Shown one piece after another: positions 46,104 to 54,951 of a DNA stretch of 64,000 bases. The notes under the pieces are model-generated. The model was not told the origin of the DNA and did not search any database. It saw only the letters and a program-made list of their open reading frames with translations. The DNA is taken from the NCBI GenBank assembly GCA_002300355.1, contig NSGV01000001.1, positions 2,790,001 to 2,854,000 of the forward strand, given 5' to 3'. This DNA comes from Streptomyces sp. TLI_235 (GTDB lineage Bacteria; Actinomycetota; Actinomycetes; Streptomycetales; Streptomycetaceae). Position 1 is the first letter of the stretch; each line of letters opens with the position of its first letter. The position numbers and the translations under genes were made by a program.

Positions 46104-46916
46104 TCAGTGCGCCTCTTCGAGGGCACCGGCGATGTAGCTGCTGGCGAGCATCACGAAGATGTAGGCCTGCAGGAACTGGACCAGCAGCTCGAAGGCGGTG
46201 AGGCCGACGGCCACCACGAAGGAGGCGCTGCCGTAGAGGGCGCCGAGGCTCGGGCTGAGCAGGTACCAGGAGGCGACCGAGAACATGACGATCAGCAGGT
46301 GGCCGGCGAACATGTTCGCGAAGGCTCGGACCGCCAGGGTGAACGGGCGGACGAAGATGTTCGAGAAGAACTCGATCGGCACCAGGATGAACATGACCCA
46401 GCCGGGGATGCCGGACGGCCAGCAGAGGTTCTTCAGACCGCCGACGAAGCCGTGCTTCTGGAAGGTCAGACCCATGTAGGTGAGCCACACGACGAGCGCG
46501 AGGCCGGCCGGGTAGGCGATACGCGCCGTCACCGGGAACTGGGCGAACGGGATGATGGACATGATGTTCATCACCCAGACGAAGAAGAACATCGAGACCA
46601 GCATCGGGACGTACTTCTCGCCCTTTTTGCCGATGGTCTCCAGCACGATGCTGCGCTTGACGAAGTCGTAGCCGATCTCGCCGACGAGCTGGAGCTTGCC
46701 GGGGAGCAGCTTCGGCTTGGCGAAGGCGGCCCAGAAGAAGCCGACCACCAGCAGGGCCACGATGATCGACAGGAGCATCGGCTTGGTGAAGTCGACGCTG
46801 CCGATGGAGAAGATCGGCTTGAAGTCGAACTCGTTCAGGCCAGGAGCGGGGAACCCGCAGCCAGCGTCACTGAAGTGGCAACTGCCAGAGGCGAGCAGCG
46901 CGGATTCAGTACCCAC
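46104..46916 (-). CDS. atpB: F1Fo ATP synthase subunit a
   Basis: About 270 aa, five to six membrane helices, N-terminal GCGFPAPGLNEF typical of actinobacterial subunit a, and the essential arginine in LAVRAFANMFAGHLL. It forms the proton half-channels facing the c-ring. The GTG at 46916 is preferred because AAGGAG lies 6 nt before it; an in-frame ATG at 46934 would include that ribosome site and has none of its own. Confidence 0.95.
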   Translation of the reverse strand: MGTESALLASGSCHFSDAGCGFPAPGLNEFDFKPIFSIGSVDFTKPMLLSIIVALLVVGFFWAAFAKPKLLPGKLQLVGEIGYDFVKRSIVLETIGKKGEKYVPMLVSMFFFVWVMNIMSIIPFAQFPVTARIAYPAGLALVVWLTYMGLTFQKHGFVGGLKNLCWPSGIPGWVMFILVPIEFFSNIFVRPFTLAVRAFANMFAGHLLIVMFSVASWYLLSPSLGALYGSASFVVAVGLTAFELLVQFLQAYIFVMLASSYIAGALEEAH

Positions 46917-47198
46917 CACGGACTCCTTCGTCATGACGCATGGTTACGGCAACCTCGGTGTGTCGGCGCGGCCTGGGGCCACGGAGCGGCACTGGAACTT
47001 GTTGGATTTCTCGCGGACCCTGCGCGGCGCGTATCCCTGCCGCGGGATCTTCGAAGACTTCGGGGAGTCGGGGGGCGATCCGTCCGATGATCGGAGAGAC
47101 CCGGCCGCATCTCGTACTCCGCCGTTGGGACGGACGATAGCAGTCCGTCAGGAGGGCATAAACACCGCCCCCCTCGCGAGGGGGACAGCCCGCCCCAC

Positions 47199-47630
47199 TC
47201 ACGGTTGACGCCCCGATTTGGGCTTGTCGTCCCGGGATTCGGGGTCGACGTAGTAGATCTTCGCCTTCATCGCGCCGCGCACCTGGAAGCCCGTCCAGAT
47301 CAGCGCGCAGCCGAGCAGCGTGAAGCCGAACACCTTGGTGTCGAAGAGAGTGGTGTGCTTGAACACCGCCAGGACGACCGCGACCAGCAGGATCTGCGTC
47401 GTGTAGACGAGCAGCGCGGCTGCCATGAGGATCTGCGGGTTGTTCCTGGTGAGCCGGTCGAGTGCGACCTGGCCGAAGCTGAAGAACGCCATCACCAGCA
47501 GCGTTGCGAAGACTGCGCCGATCAATCCCTTGACCCCCACGACAGCGGTGGCGATCACAGCGGCAATCAGGCCGGCGACCGCAGTGGGGATTGCGGCGCC
47601 TCGGATGATCCGGGCGTCGTGGGACGGCAT
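47199..47630 (-). CDS. atpI: ATP synthase operon protein I
   Basis: A 143-aa membrane protein with four hydrophobic helices (near residues 12-32, 36-56, 70-90 and 97-117) and a polar C terminus, in the first position of the atp operon. AtpI proteins assist c-ring assembly or metal uptake for the synthase. The ATG at 47630 has GGAG 8 nt upstream, but a 15-bp sequence covering this start is duplicated 20 bp upstream, creating a second out-of-frame ATG at 47650. Confidence 0.9.
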   Translation of the reverse strand: MPSHDARIIRGAAIPTAVAGLIAAVIATAVVGVKGLIGAVFATLLVMAFFSFGQVALDRLTRNNPQILMAAALLVYTTQILLVAVVLAVFKHTTLFDTKVFGFTLLGCALIWTGFQVRGAMKAKIYYVDPESRDDKPKSGRQP

Positions 47631-47659
47631 GTCGGCAACTCCGGCGGCATGTCGGCAAC
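47625..47659 (-). repeat. 20-bp-period direct repeat over the atpI start
   Basis: CGGCATGTCGGCAAC (plus-strand reading) occurs at 47625-47639 and 47645-47659. Each copy carries an ATG on the minus strand; only the downstream one is in frame with atpI. Confidence 0.8.
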
Positions 47660-47999
47660 GGGGGACTGGCATATGGGTGTGCGCGGCGGGGGGACGCCGC
47701 ACCGGGAACCACGGCCGCAGGCCGGCCGCTCGACGGCGAGCCCGCCCAGAAGACCGACCGGGGGCGGAGGTGCTCCACCCGTCTGGTCTTTCGGCGTGTT
47801 CTCGGTACTCGTGAACGGTATCACAAACTATTTGATGAGAGCTTTACCATGAACGTGTGGCACCTGTCACACCGATGGCCCAAGGGTGCCGCCGTACGGG
47901 TGAAGCATGTTGACGGCCGATCAGCTGCATCGGGGGCGCCGTTCGGGGCGCCCGTCGAGGCGCCGGACGCCCCCCACGGCAGGCGCTCCTCCGGCCCGG
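47631..47999. other. wecA-atpI intergenic region, probable atp promoter region
   Basis: About 369 bp. Contains a GGGGGCG/CGCCCCC stem (47932-47938, 47968-47974) probably ending the wecA transcript, an AT-rich stretch around 47822-47850 with the palindrome GTGA-N6-TCAC (47812-47825), and the duplicated atpI start region. An exact atp promoter could not be fixed. Confidence 0.55.
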
Positions 48000-49355
48000 T
48001 CAGCTCTTGGAGCGGCTGCGCGGGCCGAGGGCGGTGGCGCCGCTGCCGATCCGGCTCAGCAGTGCCTTGTCCTTGGCGGAGAGCTCGGCCATCGCCGGGG
48101 TCTCGGCGGGCGCCTCGGTGCCCTCCGCCGCGGCGGTGAGGGCCTCCGCGGCGGCGGCGGGGCCGGCCACCGGCTCCTCGGCCCGGGACTTGCGGTAGCG
48201 GGGCGGCACGATGGCCTGCACGGCCCGCGGCGCGTGCGGGCGGAAGCGCGGCATCAGCAGCACCACCAGGCCGACCAGGCAGAGCCCGGCGAACGCCAGG
48301 ACGACCGTGCGGCCGGTGTTGGCCACCGAGAAGGCCACCGTGCCGAAGGCGATCAGCGCGGCCCAGAAGTACATGATCAGCACGGCCCGGCTGTGCGAGT
48401 GGCCGACCAGCAGCAGGCGGTGGTGCAGGTGCTGCTTGTCGGCGGCGAACGGCGACCGGCCGGCCCACGTGCGGCGGACGACGGCGAGCAGCAGGTCGGC
48501 CAGCGGCAGGGCGATGACGGTCAGCGGCAGCAGCAGCGGGATGTAGATCGGCACCAGGGCGTGCACCGTGGCGGTCTGCGAGCCCGTCCGGGCGCCGATC
48601 AGGTCGGGGTCGACGCGGCCGGTGATGGAGATCGCGGCGACGGCCAGCATCAGGCCGAGCATCATCGAGCCGGAGTCGCCCATGAAGATCCGGGCGGGGT
48701 GCAGGTTGTGCGGCAGGAAGCCCAGGCACATGCCGATCAGCACGGCGCTGAACAGCACGGCGGGGGCGGCGTCGTTGACCCCGTAGCCGATCCAGAGCCG
48801 GTACGAGTAGAGGAAGAACGCCATGGCGGCGATGCAGACCATGCCGGCCGCCAGGCCGTCCAGGCCGTCGATGAAGTTCACCGCGTTGACCATGACGACG
48901 ACCAGCGCGACCGAGATGATCATGCCCTGGGTTGGGGTGACGGCGACCGGGCCCACGCCGGGCACCGGGATCGAGATGACCGTCACGCCCTGCCAGACCA
49001 TGACGCCGGCGGCGATCATCTGGCCGCCCAGCTTCACCAGGGCGTCCACGCCCCACTTGTCGTCGAGGACGCCGAGGATCCACATGATCCCGGCGCCGGA
49101 GAGCAGCGCCCTGACGTCCGCGCTCTGGATGAACAGCCGCCCGATGTTCGTCAGTTGGGAGGCGACCAGGAGGCCCGCGCAGAGCCCGCCGAACATCGCG
49201 ATGCCGCCGAGCCGCGGCGTGGGCTCGCGGTGCACGTCCCGTGCCCGGACGGCCGGCATCGCACCGGCCGCGATCGCGAACTTCCGCACCGGGCCGACCA
49301 GCAGGTACGTGACGGCCGCGGTGACGAAGAGCACCAGGAGATACTCACGCACCAC
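48000..49355 (-). CDS. WecA-like undecaprenyl-phosphate GlcNAc-1-phosphate transferase
   Basis: A 451-aa polytopic membrane enzyme of the MraY/WecA family with about eleven helices. Diagnostic motifs: PTPRLGGIAMF, NAVNFIDGLDGLAAG, FMGDSGSMMLG and HLHHRLLLVGHSH. It transfers a sugar-1-phosphate to the polyprenyl carrier and in streptomycetes probably starts teichoic or teichuronic acid linkage-unit synthesis. The C-terminal 60 residues are an Ala/Glu-rich tail outside the domain. GTG at 49355 after GGAGG. Confidence 0.93.
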   Translation of the reverse strand: MVREYLLVLFVTAAVTYLLVGPVRKFAIAAGAMPAVRARDVHREPTPRLGGIAMFGGLCAGLLVASQLTNIGRLFIQSADVRALLSGAGIMWILGVLDDKWGVDALVKLGGQMIAAGVMVWQGVTVISIPVPGVGPVAVTPTQGMIISVALVVVMVNAVNFIDGLDGLAAGMVCIAAMAFFLYSYRLWIGYGVNDAAPAVLFSAVLIGMCLGFLPHNLHPARIFMGDSGSMMLGLMLAVAAISITGRVDPDLIGARTGSQTATVHALVPIYIPLLLPLTVIALPLADLLLAVVRRTWAGRSPFAADKQHLHHRLLLVGHSHSRAVLIMYFWAALIAFGTVAFSVANTGRTVVLAFAGLCLVGLVVLLMPRFRPHAPRAVQAIVPPRYRKSRAEEPVAGPAAAAEALTAAAEGTEAPAETPAMAELSAKDKALLSRIGSGATALGPRSRSKS

Positions 49356-49509
49356 TGGCCTCCTGCATCACGGTCCGACGGATGAGTACGGAGCGTACTC
49401 CCGGGAGGGTTCGGGGTTCGAGGTGCGTCGCCACCCTCACACCTTATTGAGTCGGACGAGCCGAACGTGCACCGCGGTTCTCCTCCGGCCGCCGCGACCG
49501 CCCGGGCTC

Positions 49510-50808
49510 TCAGCCGCGGCCCGCGAACACCCGGGCGAGCTCGCGCACCCGGTCGGTGATCCGGGCCTGCGGGCCGCCGCGCAGCAGCTCGCCGATCAGG
49601 TGGCCGACCTCGCCGAGCTCGGCCGGCCCCATGCCCTGGGCGGCCGCCGCGCCGGTGCCCAGCCGGATGCCGGAGGCCTCGGCGGCAGGCGCCGGGTCGA
49701 AGGGCAGCGCGCACTTGCCGAGCATCAGCCCGGCCCCGGCACAGCGCCGCTCGGCCTCGATGCCGCTCAGGCCGAGCGGGCTGACGTCGGCGGTGACCAG
49801 GTGGGTGTCGGTGCCCCCGGTCATCGGCCGGACGTCGTGCTCGGCGAGTGCGCCGGCGAGCGCCCGGGCGCCGTCGACGGCCCGGCGGGCGTACACGGCG
49901 AAGGCCTCGCCTGCGGCCTCGGCGAAGGCGACGGCCTTGCCGGCCACCTCGTTCATCGCCGCGCCGCCCTGGGTGAACGGGAAGACCGCCCGGTCGATCC
50001 GGTCGGCGAGTTCCACGGTGGACAGCAGCAGGCCGCCGCGGGGCCCGCGGAGCAGCTTGTGGGTGGCGGCGACGGTGACGTCCGCGAAGGGCACCGGGGA
50101 GGGGGCCAGGCCCGCCGCGACGAGTCCGGTGGTCTGGGCGGCGGAGGCGATCAGGTAGGCGTCGACCTCGTCGGCGACGGCCCGGAAGCCCGCCCAGTCG
50201 ACGTGCCGGGGGTAGGAGATGCCGCCGGCGATGATCGCCTTCGGGCGGTGTCGGAGGGCGAGCTCGCGGACCTGGTCCAGGTCGATCCTGCCGTCCTCCT
50301 CGCGCACCCCGTAGCCGACGAAGTCGAACCAGCGGCCGGAGAAGTTGGCCCGCGAGCCGCAGCTGAGGTGGCCGCCGTGCTCCAGCGACATGGCGAGCAC
50401 CGTGTCGCCGGGCCGCAGCAGTGCCGCGTACGCCGCGAGCATCGCCGAAGTCGCCGACCTGGGCTGGACGTTGGCGTGCGGGGCGGCGAACAGCTGGCGG
50501 GCCCGGTCGACCGCCAGCAGCTCGGCGGTGTCGGCCAGCGCGCAGCCGGTGTGGTGGCGGCGGCCCGGGTAGCCCTCGGCGTACTTGTCGATCAGCGGGC
50601 TGCCCAGCGCGGCCAGGACGGCGGGGCTGGTGATGTTCTCGCCGGCCAGCAGCTGCAGGCTCTCCGACCGCCGTTCGGCCTCCGCGGAGAGCAGGTCGGC
50701 CAGCAGCGGGTCGGCCCGGCGGAGTGCCTCCGAGGCCTCCCAGTGGGGCCCGACGGCGGTGGGGGCGTCGGTCTCGGTCGGGCCGTGCACGGTGGGGGTG
50801 ACGGACAT
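49510..50808 (-). CDS. Serine hydroxymethyltransferase homologue with altered active site
   Basis: A 432-aa fold-type I PLP-family protein aligning with SHMT along its length (KYAEGYPG, AHGGHL-like HGGHLSCGS, THKLLRGPRGG with the Schiff-base lysine). Key positions differ from SHMT: the DMAHxAG motif reads ASAAQTTG, so the PLP-contacting Asp becomes Ser and the following His becomes Gln; the Tyr-Tyr of RYYGG is His-His (RRHHTG); the SGSQAN motif is SATSAM. Enzyme function is therefore doubtful or changed. ATG at 50808 with GGGAG upstream. S. coelicolor has a second SHMT-like gene at this position (SCO5364, from memory), the catalytic glyA lying elsewhere. Confidence 0.85.
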   Translation of the reverse strand: MSVTPTVHGPTETDAPTAVGPHWEASEALRRADPLLADLLSAEAERRSESLQLLAGENITSPAVLAALGSPLIDKYAEGYPGRRHHTGCALADTAELLAVDRARQLFAAPHANVQPRSATSAMLAAYAALLRPGDTVLAMSLEHGGHLSCGSRANFSGRWFDFVGYGVREEDGRIDLDQVRELALRHRPKAIIAGGISYPRHVDWAGFRAVADEVDAYLIASAAQTTGLVAAGLAPSPVPFADVTVAATHKLLRGPRGGLLLSTVELADRIDRAVFPFTQGGAAMNEVAGKAVAFAEAAGEAFAVYARRAVDGARALAGALAEHDVRPMTGGTDTHLVTADVSPLGLSGIEAERRCAGAGLMLGKCALPFDPAPAAEASGIRLGTGAAAAQGMGPAELGEVGHLIGELLRGGPQARITDRVRELARVFAGRG

Positions 50809-51037
50809 GGCGCAGCTCCCGGGAAGCGGCGGGTGGGTCCCTCCAGCGTAGGTCGGGGCCGTCGGGGCGGCCCGTCTGCGCGCGGGCGCGTTCCGCCGTC
50901 GGGGACGGGCCGCTGCCCGCTGCCGGGGGAAGGCACCGGGTGGGCACACAGCGTCCACGGTTTCTCCACCCGATCCCCTGAAATCCCCCATCGGCGGCGT
51001 GCGCCGTGCGGGGCCCGCGGCCGGCCGGGCACGCCCG

Positions 51038-51060
51038 GGCCGGGGCCGCGCGCCCCGGCC
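51038..51060 (-). terminator. Terminator after low-molecular-weight phosphatase gene
   Basis: GGCCGGGGC-CGCGC-GCCCCGGCC, 9-bp stem, 9 nt beyond the stop. Confidence 0.7.
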
Positions 51061-51068
51061 GCGGCGGC

Positions 51069-51757
51069 TCAGGGCCGGCCGTGCACCCCGGTGAGGGCGG
51101 TGACGACCGGGTCGAGGGCGTCGAATATCTCCTCGCCGCAGTTGCGGAACATGCCGATCGGCGCGCCGTACGGGTCGTCGACCTCGTCGGACTCCGGGGA
51201 GGAGGCCAGCAGCCAGCCGCGCAGCGCGGCGGCGGCCCGCACCAGGGCGCGGGCCCGTTCGGGCAGCTGGGCACCGCCGCGCGGATCGGGCAGCGTGCCG
51301 GGGTCGATCCGGCGCACCAGCCGGGTGAACTCCTTGAGCGTGAAGGTGCGCAGGCCGGCCGCGTGGCCCATGGATATCACCTGGGCGCGGTGGTCGAGGG
51401 TGGCGGTGAGCACCAGGTCGGCATCGATGACGTGCTCGTCGAGCAGCTCGCGGCCGGCGAACCCCGCACTGTCGACGCCGTACTCGCCGAGCACGGTGGC
51501 GGCGTGCGCCTCCATCGGGGCGCCCTCGTGGCCCCAGGTGCCGGCGCTCTCCACCACGAAGCGGTGGGAGGCGGCGCCGAGCCGGGCGGCCAGCTCGTGC
51601 CGGGTGAGCCGCTCGGCGATCGGCGAGCGGCACACGTTCCCGGTGCAGACGAAGAGGATCCGGAAGGCGTCGACCGGCCGCGGCGCGGGCGCCCGGTAGG
51701 GGCGGCCGCGAACCGGGCCGGGCCGGGGCCCGCGGCGTACAGGGACGCAGCGGTCAA
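51069..51757 (-). CDS. Low-molecular-weight protein tyrosine phosphatase family protein, apparent frameshift near 51660-51720
   Basis: The catalytic loop FVCTGNVCRSP and the following domain (to 51069) are in one frame whose only start codon, a GTG at 51635, falls inside the catalytic loop. A plausible N terminus starting at TTG 51757 (overlapping the tsaC stop, TTGA) lies in another frame and meets the loop only if one base is added in the GC-rich run between about 51660 and 51720. The acid is in PDPRGG. The reading frame is one base short overall. It removes phosphate from tyrosine, possibly on exopolysaccharide-control kinases. Either a sequencing deletion or a disrupted gene. Confidence 0.7.
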
Positions 51758-52401
51758 CTGCCGGCCTCCAGGTCCGGGACGACCTCCCTCAGCTGCTCGA
51801 CGCTGATCGCGCCCGCGCGCAGCACGACGGGGGTCTTGCCGGTGACGTCGACGATGGTGGAGGCCGTGGCGTGGTCCGCGCGGCCGCCGTCCAGGTACAC
51901 CGAGATCGCGTCGCCGAGCTGGCCCTGGGCCTCGTCGCAGGTCGCGGGCGAGGGGCCGCCGGTCTTGTTGGCGCTGGAGACGGCGAGCGGGCCGGTGCTG
52001 TTGAGCAGCTCCAGGGCGACGGGGTGCAGCGGCATCCGGACGGCGACGGTGCCGCGGGTGTCGCCGAGGTCCCAGCGCAGCGACGGCTGGTGCCGGGCGA
52101 CGAGGGTCAGCCCGCCCGGCCAGAAGGCGTCGACGAGCTCCCAGGCCTGCTCGGAGAAGTCGGTGACCAGGCCGTGCAGGGTGGTCGGCGAGCCGACGAG
52201 CACCGGGGAGGGCATGTTGCGGCCGCGGCCCTTGGCGCCCAGCAGGGCGCCCACGGCCTCCGGCGAGAAGGCGTCGGCGCCGACGCCGTACAGCGTGTCC
52301 GTCGGCAGCACCACGAGCTCGCCCCGGCGGATCGCCGAAGCGGCCTCGCGCAGCCCGGTGGCGCGGTCCCCGGTATCGGCACAGTCGTAGCGGCGGCTCA
52401 T
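51754..52401 (-). CDS. L-threonylcarbamoyladenylate synthase (Sua5/TsaC family)
   Basis: A 215-aa YrdC/Sua5 domain protein without the C-terminal Sua5 domain, so TsaC-like. Substrate-binding motifs LPTDTLYGVGADAF, KGRGRNMPSPVLV and SSANKTGGPSPAT are present. It makes threonylcarbamoyl-AMP for the t6A modification of tRNAs reading ANN codons. ATG at 52401 with GGAAGGGG upstream. Follows prmC on the same strand. Confidence 0.94.
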   Translation of the reverse strand: MSRRYDCADTGDRATGLREAASAIRRGELVVLPTDTLYGVGADAFSPEAVGALLGAKGRGRNMPSPVLVGSPTTLHGLVTDFSEQAWELVDAFWPGGLTLVARHQPSLRWDLGDTRGTVAVRMPLHPVALELLNSTGPLAVSSANKTGGPSPATCDEAQGQLGDAISVYLDGGRADHATASTIVDVTGKTPVVLRAGAISVEQLREVVPDLEAGS

Positions 52402-52477
52402 CGGTGCGGTCCCCTTCCGAAGTTCACGGCGAAGTCAAGAAGTCACAGAGCGGCGCGGGCGGGCCGCGCCGGGCCGG

Positions 52478-53344
52478 TCACGGCGTCGCCCGGCGGGCGG
52501 TGGTGAAGCGGGGCCGGCCGTTGAGGTCGCGGTGGTCGGCGGCGTCCGTCCACCCGGCCTCCTCGTTGAAGATCCAGGGCACCTGTCCGCCCTGGGTGTC
52601 GGCGTGCTCGACGACCACCGCGCCGCCGGGGCGCAGCAGCCGGGCGGCGACCCGCTCGATGCCGCGGATGGTGTCGAGGCCGTCCTCGCCGGAGAACAGC
52701 GACATCTGCGGGTCGTGGTCGCGGGCCTCGGGCGCGACGTACTCCCACTCGGTGAGCGGGATGTACGGCGGGTTGCTGATGACGAGGTCGAAGCGGCCGT
52801 CCCAGCCGCGGTCGTCCGCGAAGGCGAGCGTGGCGTCGCCCTCGTGCAGGTGGACCCTGGCCCGGTCGGGGCTGGTCGCGATGTTGCGCCGGGTGTAGGC
52901 GAGCGCGCCCTCGTCCAGCTCGAAGGCGTGGACGGTGGAGCGGGGCAGTTCCTGGGCGAGGGCGAGCGCGATGGCGCCCGAGCCGGTGCACAGGTCGACC
53001 ACCAGCGGCTCGGCGACGTCCATGTCGCGGACGGCGTCTATGGCCCACTCGACGACGGTCTCGGTCTCCGGCCGGGGCACGAAGACGCCCGGGCCGACCT
53101 CGAGCTCGAGGTAGCGGAAGAAGGCGCGGCCGGTGATGTGCTGCAGCGGCTCACGGGCCTCCCGGCGGGAGACCGCCTCCCAGTACCGGGCGTCGAAGTC
53201 GGCGTCGGGCACGGTGTGCAGTTGGCTGCGCTTGACGCCGTGGACGTGCGCGGCGAGTTCCTCCGCGTCGAAGCGCGGCGACGGCACCCCGGCCGCGGCC
53301 AACCGCTGGGTGGCCTGCGCCACCTCGGCGAGCAGCAGGTTCAT
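52478..53344 (-). CDS. prmC: Peptide chain release factor N5-glutamine methyltransferase
   Basis: A 288-aa SAM-dependent methyltransferase (HemK/PrmC): N-terminal helical domain, SAM-binding DLCTGSGAIALALA and the substrate NPPYIPLTEWEY motif. It methylates the glutamine of the GGQ motif of RF1 and RF2; RF1 is encoded just upstream (prfA). ATG at 53344 with AGAGGTG. The N-terminal VPSPRFDAEELAAHVHGVKRSQL is typical. Confidence 0.95.
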   Translation of the reverse strand: MNLLLAEVAQATQRLAAAGVPSPRFDAEELAAHVHGVKRSQLHTVPDADFDARYWEAVSRREAREPLQHITGRAFFRYLELEVGPGVFVPRPETETVVEWAIDAVRDMDVAEPLVVDLCTGSGAIALALAQELPRSTVHAFELDEGALAYTRRNIATSPDRARVHLHEGDATLAFADDRGWDGRFDLVISNPPYIPLTEWEYVAPEARDHDPQMSLFSGEDGLDTIRGIERVAARLLRPGGAVVVEHADTQGGQVPWIFNEEAGWTDAADHRDLNGRPRFTTARRATP

Positions 53345-53384
53345 CCGACCACACCTCTGACTTCTCGGGCTTCGGGCCCGGTTC

Positions 53385-54461
53385 TCAGTTCTCCTGGGCG
53401 GCGGCCAGCTTGGCCGCCGCGTCGGCGTCCACGCAGGACTGGATCACCGCGTTGAGGTCGCCGTCCAGCACCTGGTCCAGGTTGTAGGACTTGAAGCCGG
53501 TGCGGTGGTCGGAGATGCGGTTCTCCGGGAAGTTGTAGGTCCGGATGCGCTCGGAGCGGTCGACGGTGCGGACCTGGCTGCGGCGGGCGTCGGAGGCCTC
53601 CCGCTCGGCCTCCTCCTGGGCCGCCGCCAGCAGGCGCGAGCGCAGGATGCGCATCGCCTGCTCCTTGTTCTGCAGCTGGCTCTTCTCGTTCTGGCAGGAG
53701 GCCACGATACCGGTCGGCAGGTGGGTGATCCGGACGGCCGAGTCGGTGGTGTTGACGGACTGGCCGCCGGGGCCGGACGAGCGGTAGACGTCGATCCGCA
53801 GGTCGTTGGCGTGGATCTCCACCTCGACCTCCTCGGCCTCCGGGGTGACCAGCACGCCGGCCGCGGAGGTGTGGATGCGGCCCTGCGACTCGGTGGCCGG
53901 GACGCGCTGCACGCGGTGCACGCCGCCCTCGTACTTCAGCCGGGCCCAGACGCCCTGACCGGGCTCGGTGGAGCCCCTGGTCTTCACGGCGACCGAGACG
54001 TCCTTGTAGCCGCCGAGGTCGGACTCGTTGGCGTCGATGATCTCGGTCTTCCAGCCCACCCGCTCGGCGAAGCGGAGGTACATCCGGAGCAGGTCGCCGG
54101 CGAACAGCGCGGACTCCTCGCCGCCCTCGCCCGCCTTGACCTCCAGGATGATGTCCTTGTCGTCGTTGGGGTCGCGCGGGACGAGCAGCAGCCGCAGCTC
54201 CTCGGTGAGCTCCTCGCGGCGGGCCTCGGCCGTCTTCGCCTCGGCGAGGAACTCCGGGTCCTCGGCGGCCAGCTCGCGGGCGGCCTCGATGTCCTCGCCG
54301 GTCTGCTTCCAGGCGCGGTAGGTGCGGGTGATCGGGGTCAGCTCCGCGTAGCGCTTGGCCAGCTTGCGGGCGTTCGCCTGGTCGGCGTGGACGGACGGAT
54401 CGGCCAGCCTCGTCTCGAGGTCGGCGTGCTCGACGAGGAGCTCTTCGACTGCCTCGAACAT
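53385..54461 (-). CDS. prfA: Peptide chain release factor 1
   Basis: A 358-aa class I release factor with the GGQ loop ([20 protein letters not shown]) and the RF1-type codon-recognition motif [14 protein letters not shown] (PAT rather than SPF), so it reads UAA and UAG. ATG at 54461. Upstream of prmC, with which it is functionally coupled. Confidence 0.97.
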   Translation of the reverse strand: MFEAVEELLVEHADLETRLADPSVHADQANARKLAKRYAELTPITRTYRAWKQTGEDIEAARELAAEDPEFLAEAKTAEARREELTEELRLLLVPRDPNDDKDIILEVKAGEGGEESALFAGDLLRMYLRFAERVGWKTEIIDANESDLGGYKDVSVAVKTRGSTEPGQGVWARLKYEGGVHRVQRVPATESQGRIHTSAAGVLVTPEAEEVEVEIHANDLRIDVYRSSGPGGQSVNTTDSAVRITHLPTGIVASCQNEKSQLQNKEQAMRILRSRLLAAAQEEAEREASDARRSQVRTVDRSERIRTYNFPENRISDHRTGFKSYNLDQVLDGDLNAVIQSCVDADAAAKLAAAQEN

Positions 54462-54560
54462 GGGGTGGCCTACTTCCGGTCAGTACCGATGGGGCGGGGG
54501 GTGGTCCGGCCGCCGCGCGGCGCGGCGGACCGGGGAGATGCGAACGGCGCCGGCCCGACA

Positions 54561-54580
54561 CCCCCGTGAATGCACGGGGG
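54561..54580 (-). terminator. Terminator after rpmE
   Basis: CCCCCGTG-AATG-CACGGGGG, an 8-bp stem 25 nt beyond the rpmE stop; a second GGCGCC/GGCGCC stem (54579-54596) overlaps it. Confidence 0.75.
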
Positions 54581-54605
54581 CGCCGAGACCGGCGCCGTGG
54601 AAGCG

Positions 54606-54830
54606 CTAGGCCTTGCCGCCGCTGAGCTTCTTGCCGAAGCGGGCCTCGAAGCGGGCCACGCGGCCACCGGTGTCCATGATCTTCTGCTTGCCGGTGTAGA
54701 ACGGGTGGCACGCCGAGCAGACCTCGGCGCGGATCTCGCCGCTGGTCTCGGTCGAGCGGGTGGTGAACTCGTTACCGCAGGTGCAGGTCACCTTGGTCAC
54801 GACGTACTCGGGGTGAACGTTGGCCTTCAA
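54606..54830 (-). CDS. rpmE: 50S ribosomal protein L31, zinc-binding form
   Basis: A 74-aa L31 with four cysteines in the order CxC...CxxC (Cys16, Cys18, Cys37, Cys40), the zinc-containing C+ type. It begins with a TTG codon at 54830, supported by AGGAG 6 nt upstream and family length. Zinc-dependent regulators such as Zur often switch the C- paralogue, not this one. Confidence 0.96.
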   Translation of the reverse strand: MKANVHPEYVVTKVTCTCGNEFTTRSTETSGEIRAEVCSACHPFYTGKQKIMDTGGRVARFEARFGKKLSGGKA

Positions 54831-54917
54831 GGGTCTCTCCTAGGTTTCGGGAGGGCACCGGGTCGGCGGCAGGCAGCCGCGCGTGAACCGGGACCGACGG
54901 ACCAGTGTGCCAGCACC

Positions 54918-54947
54918 GGCCGCCTCTTCCCAAACCGGGAGGCGGCC
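54918..54947 (-). terminator. Terminator after LCP gene
   Basis: GGCCGCCTC (54918-54926) and GAGGCGGCC (54939-54947) form a 9-bp stem directly after the LCP stop. Confidence 0.7.
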
Positions 54948-54951
54948 CGGA

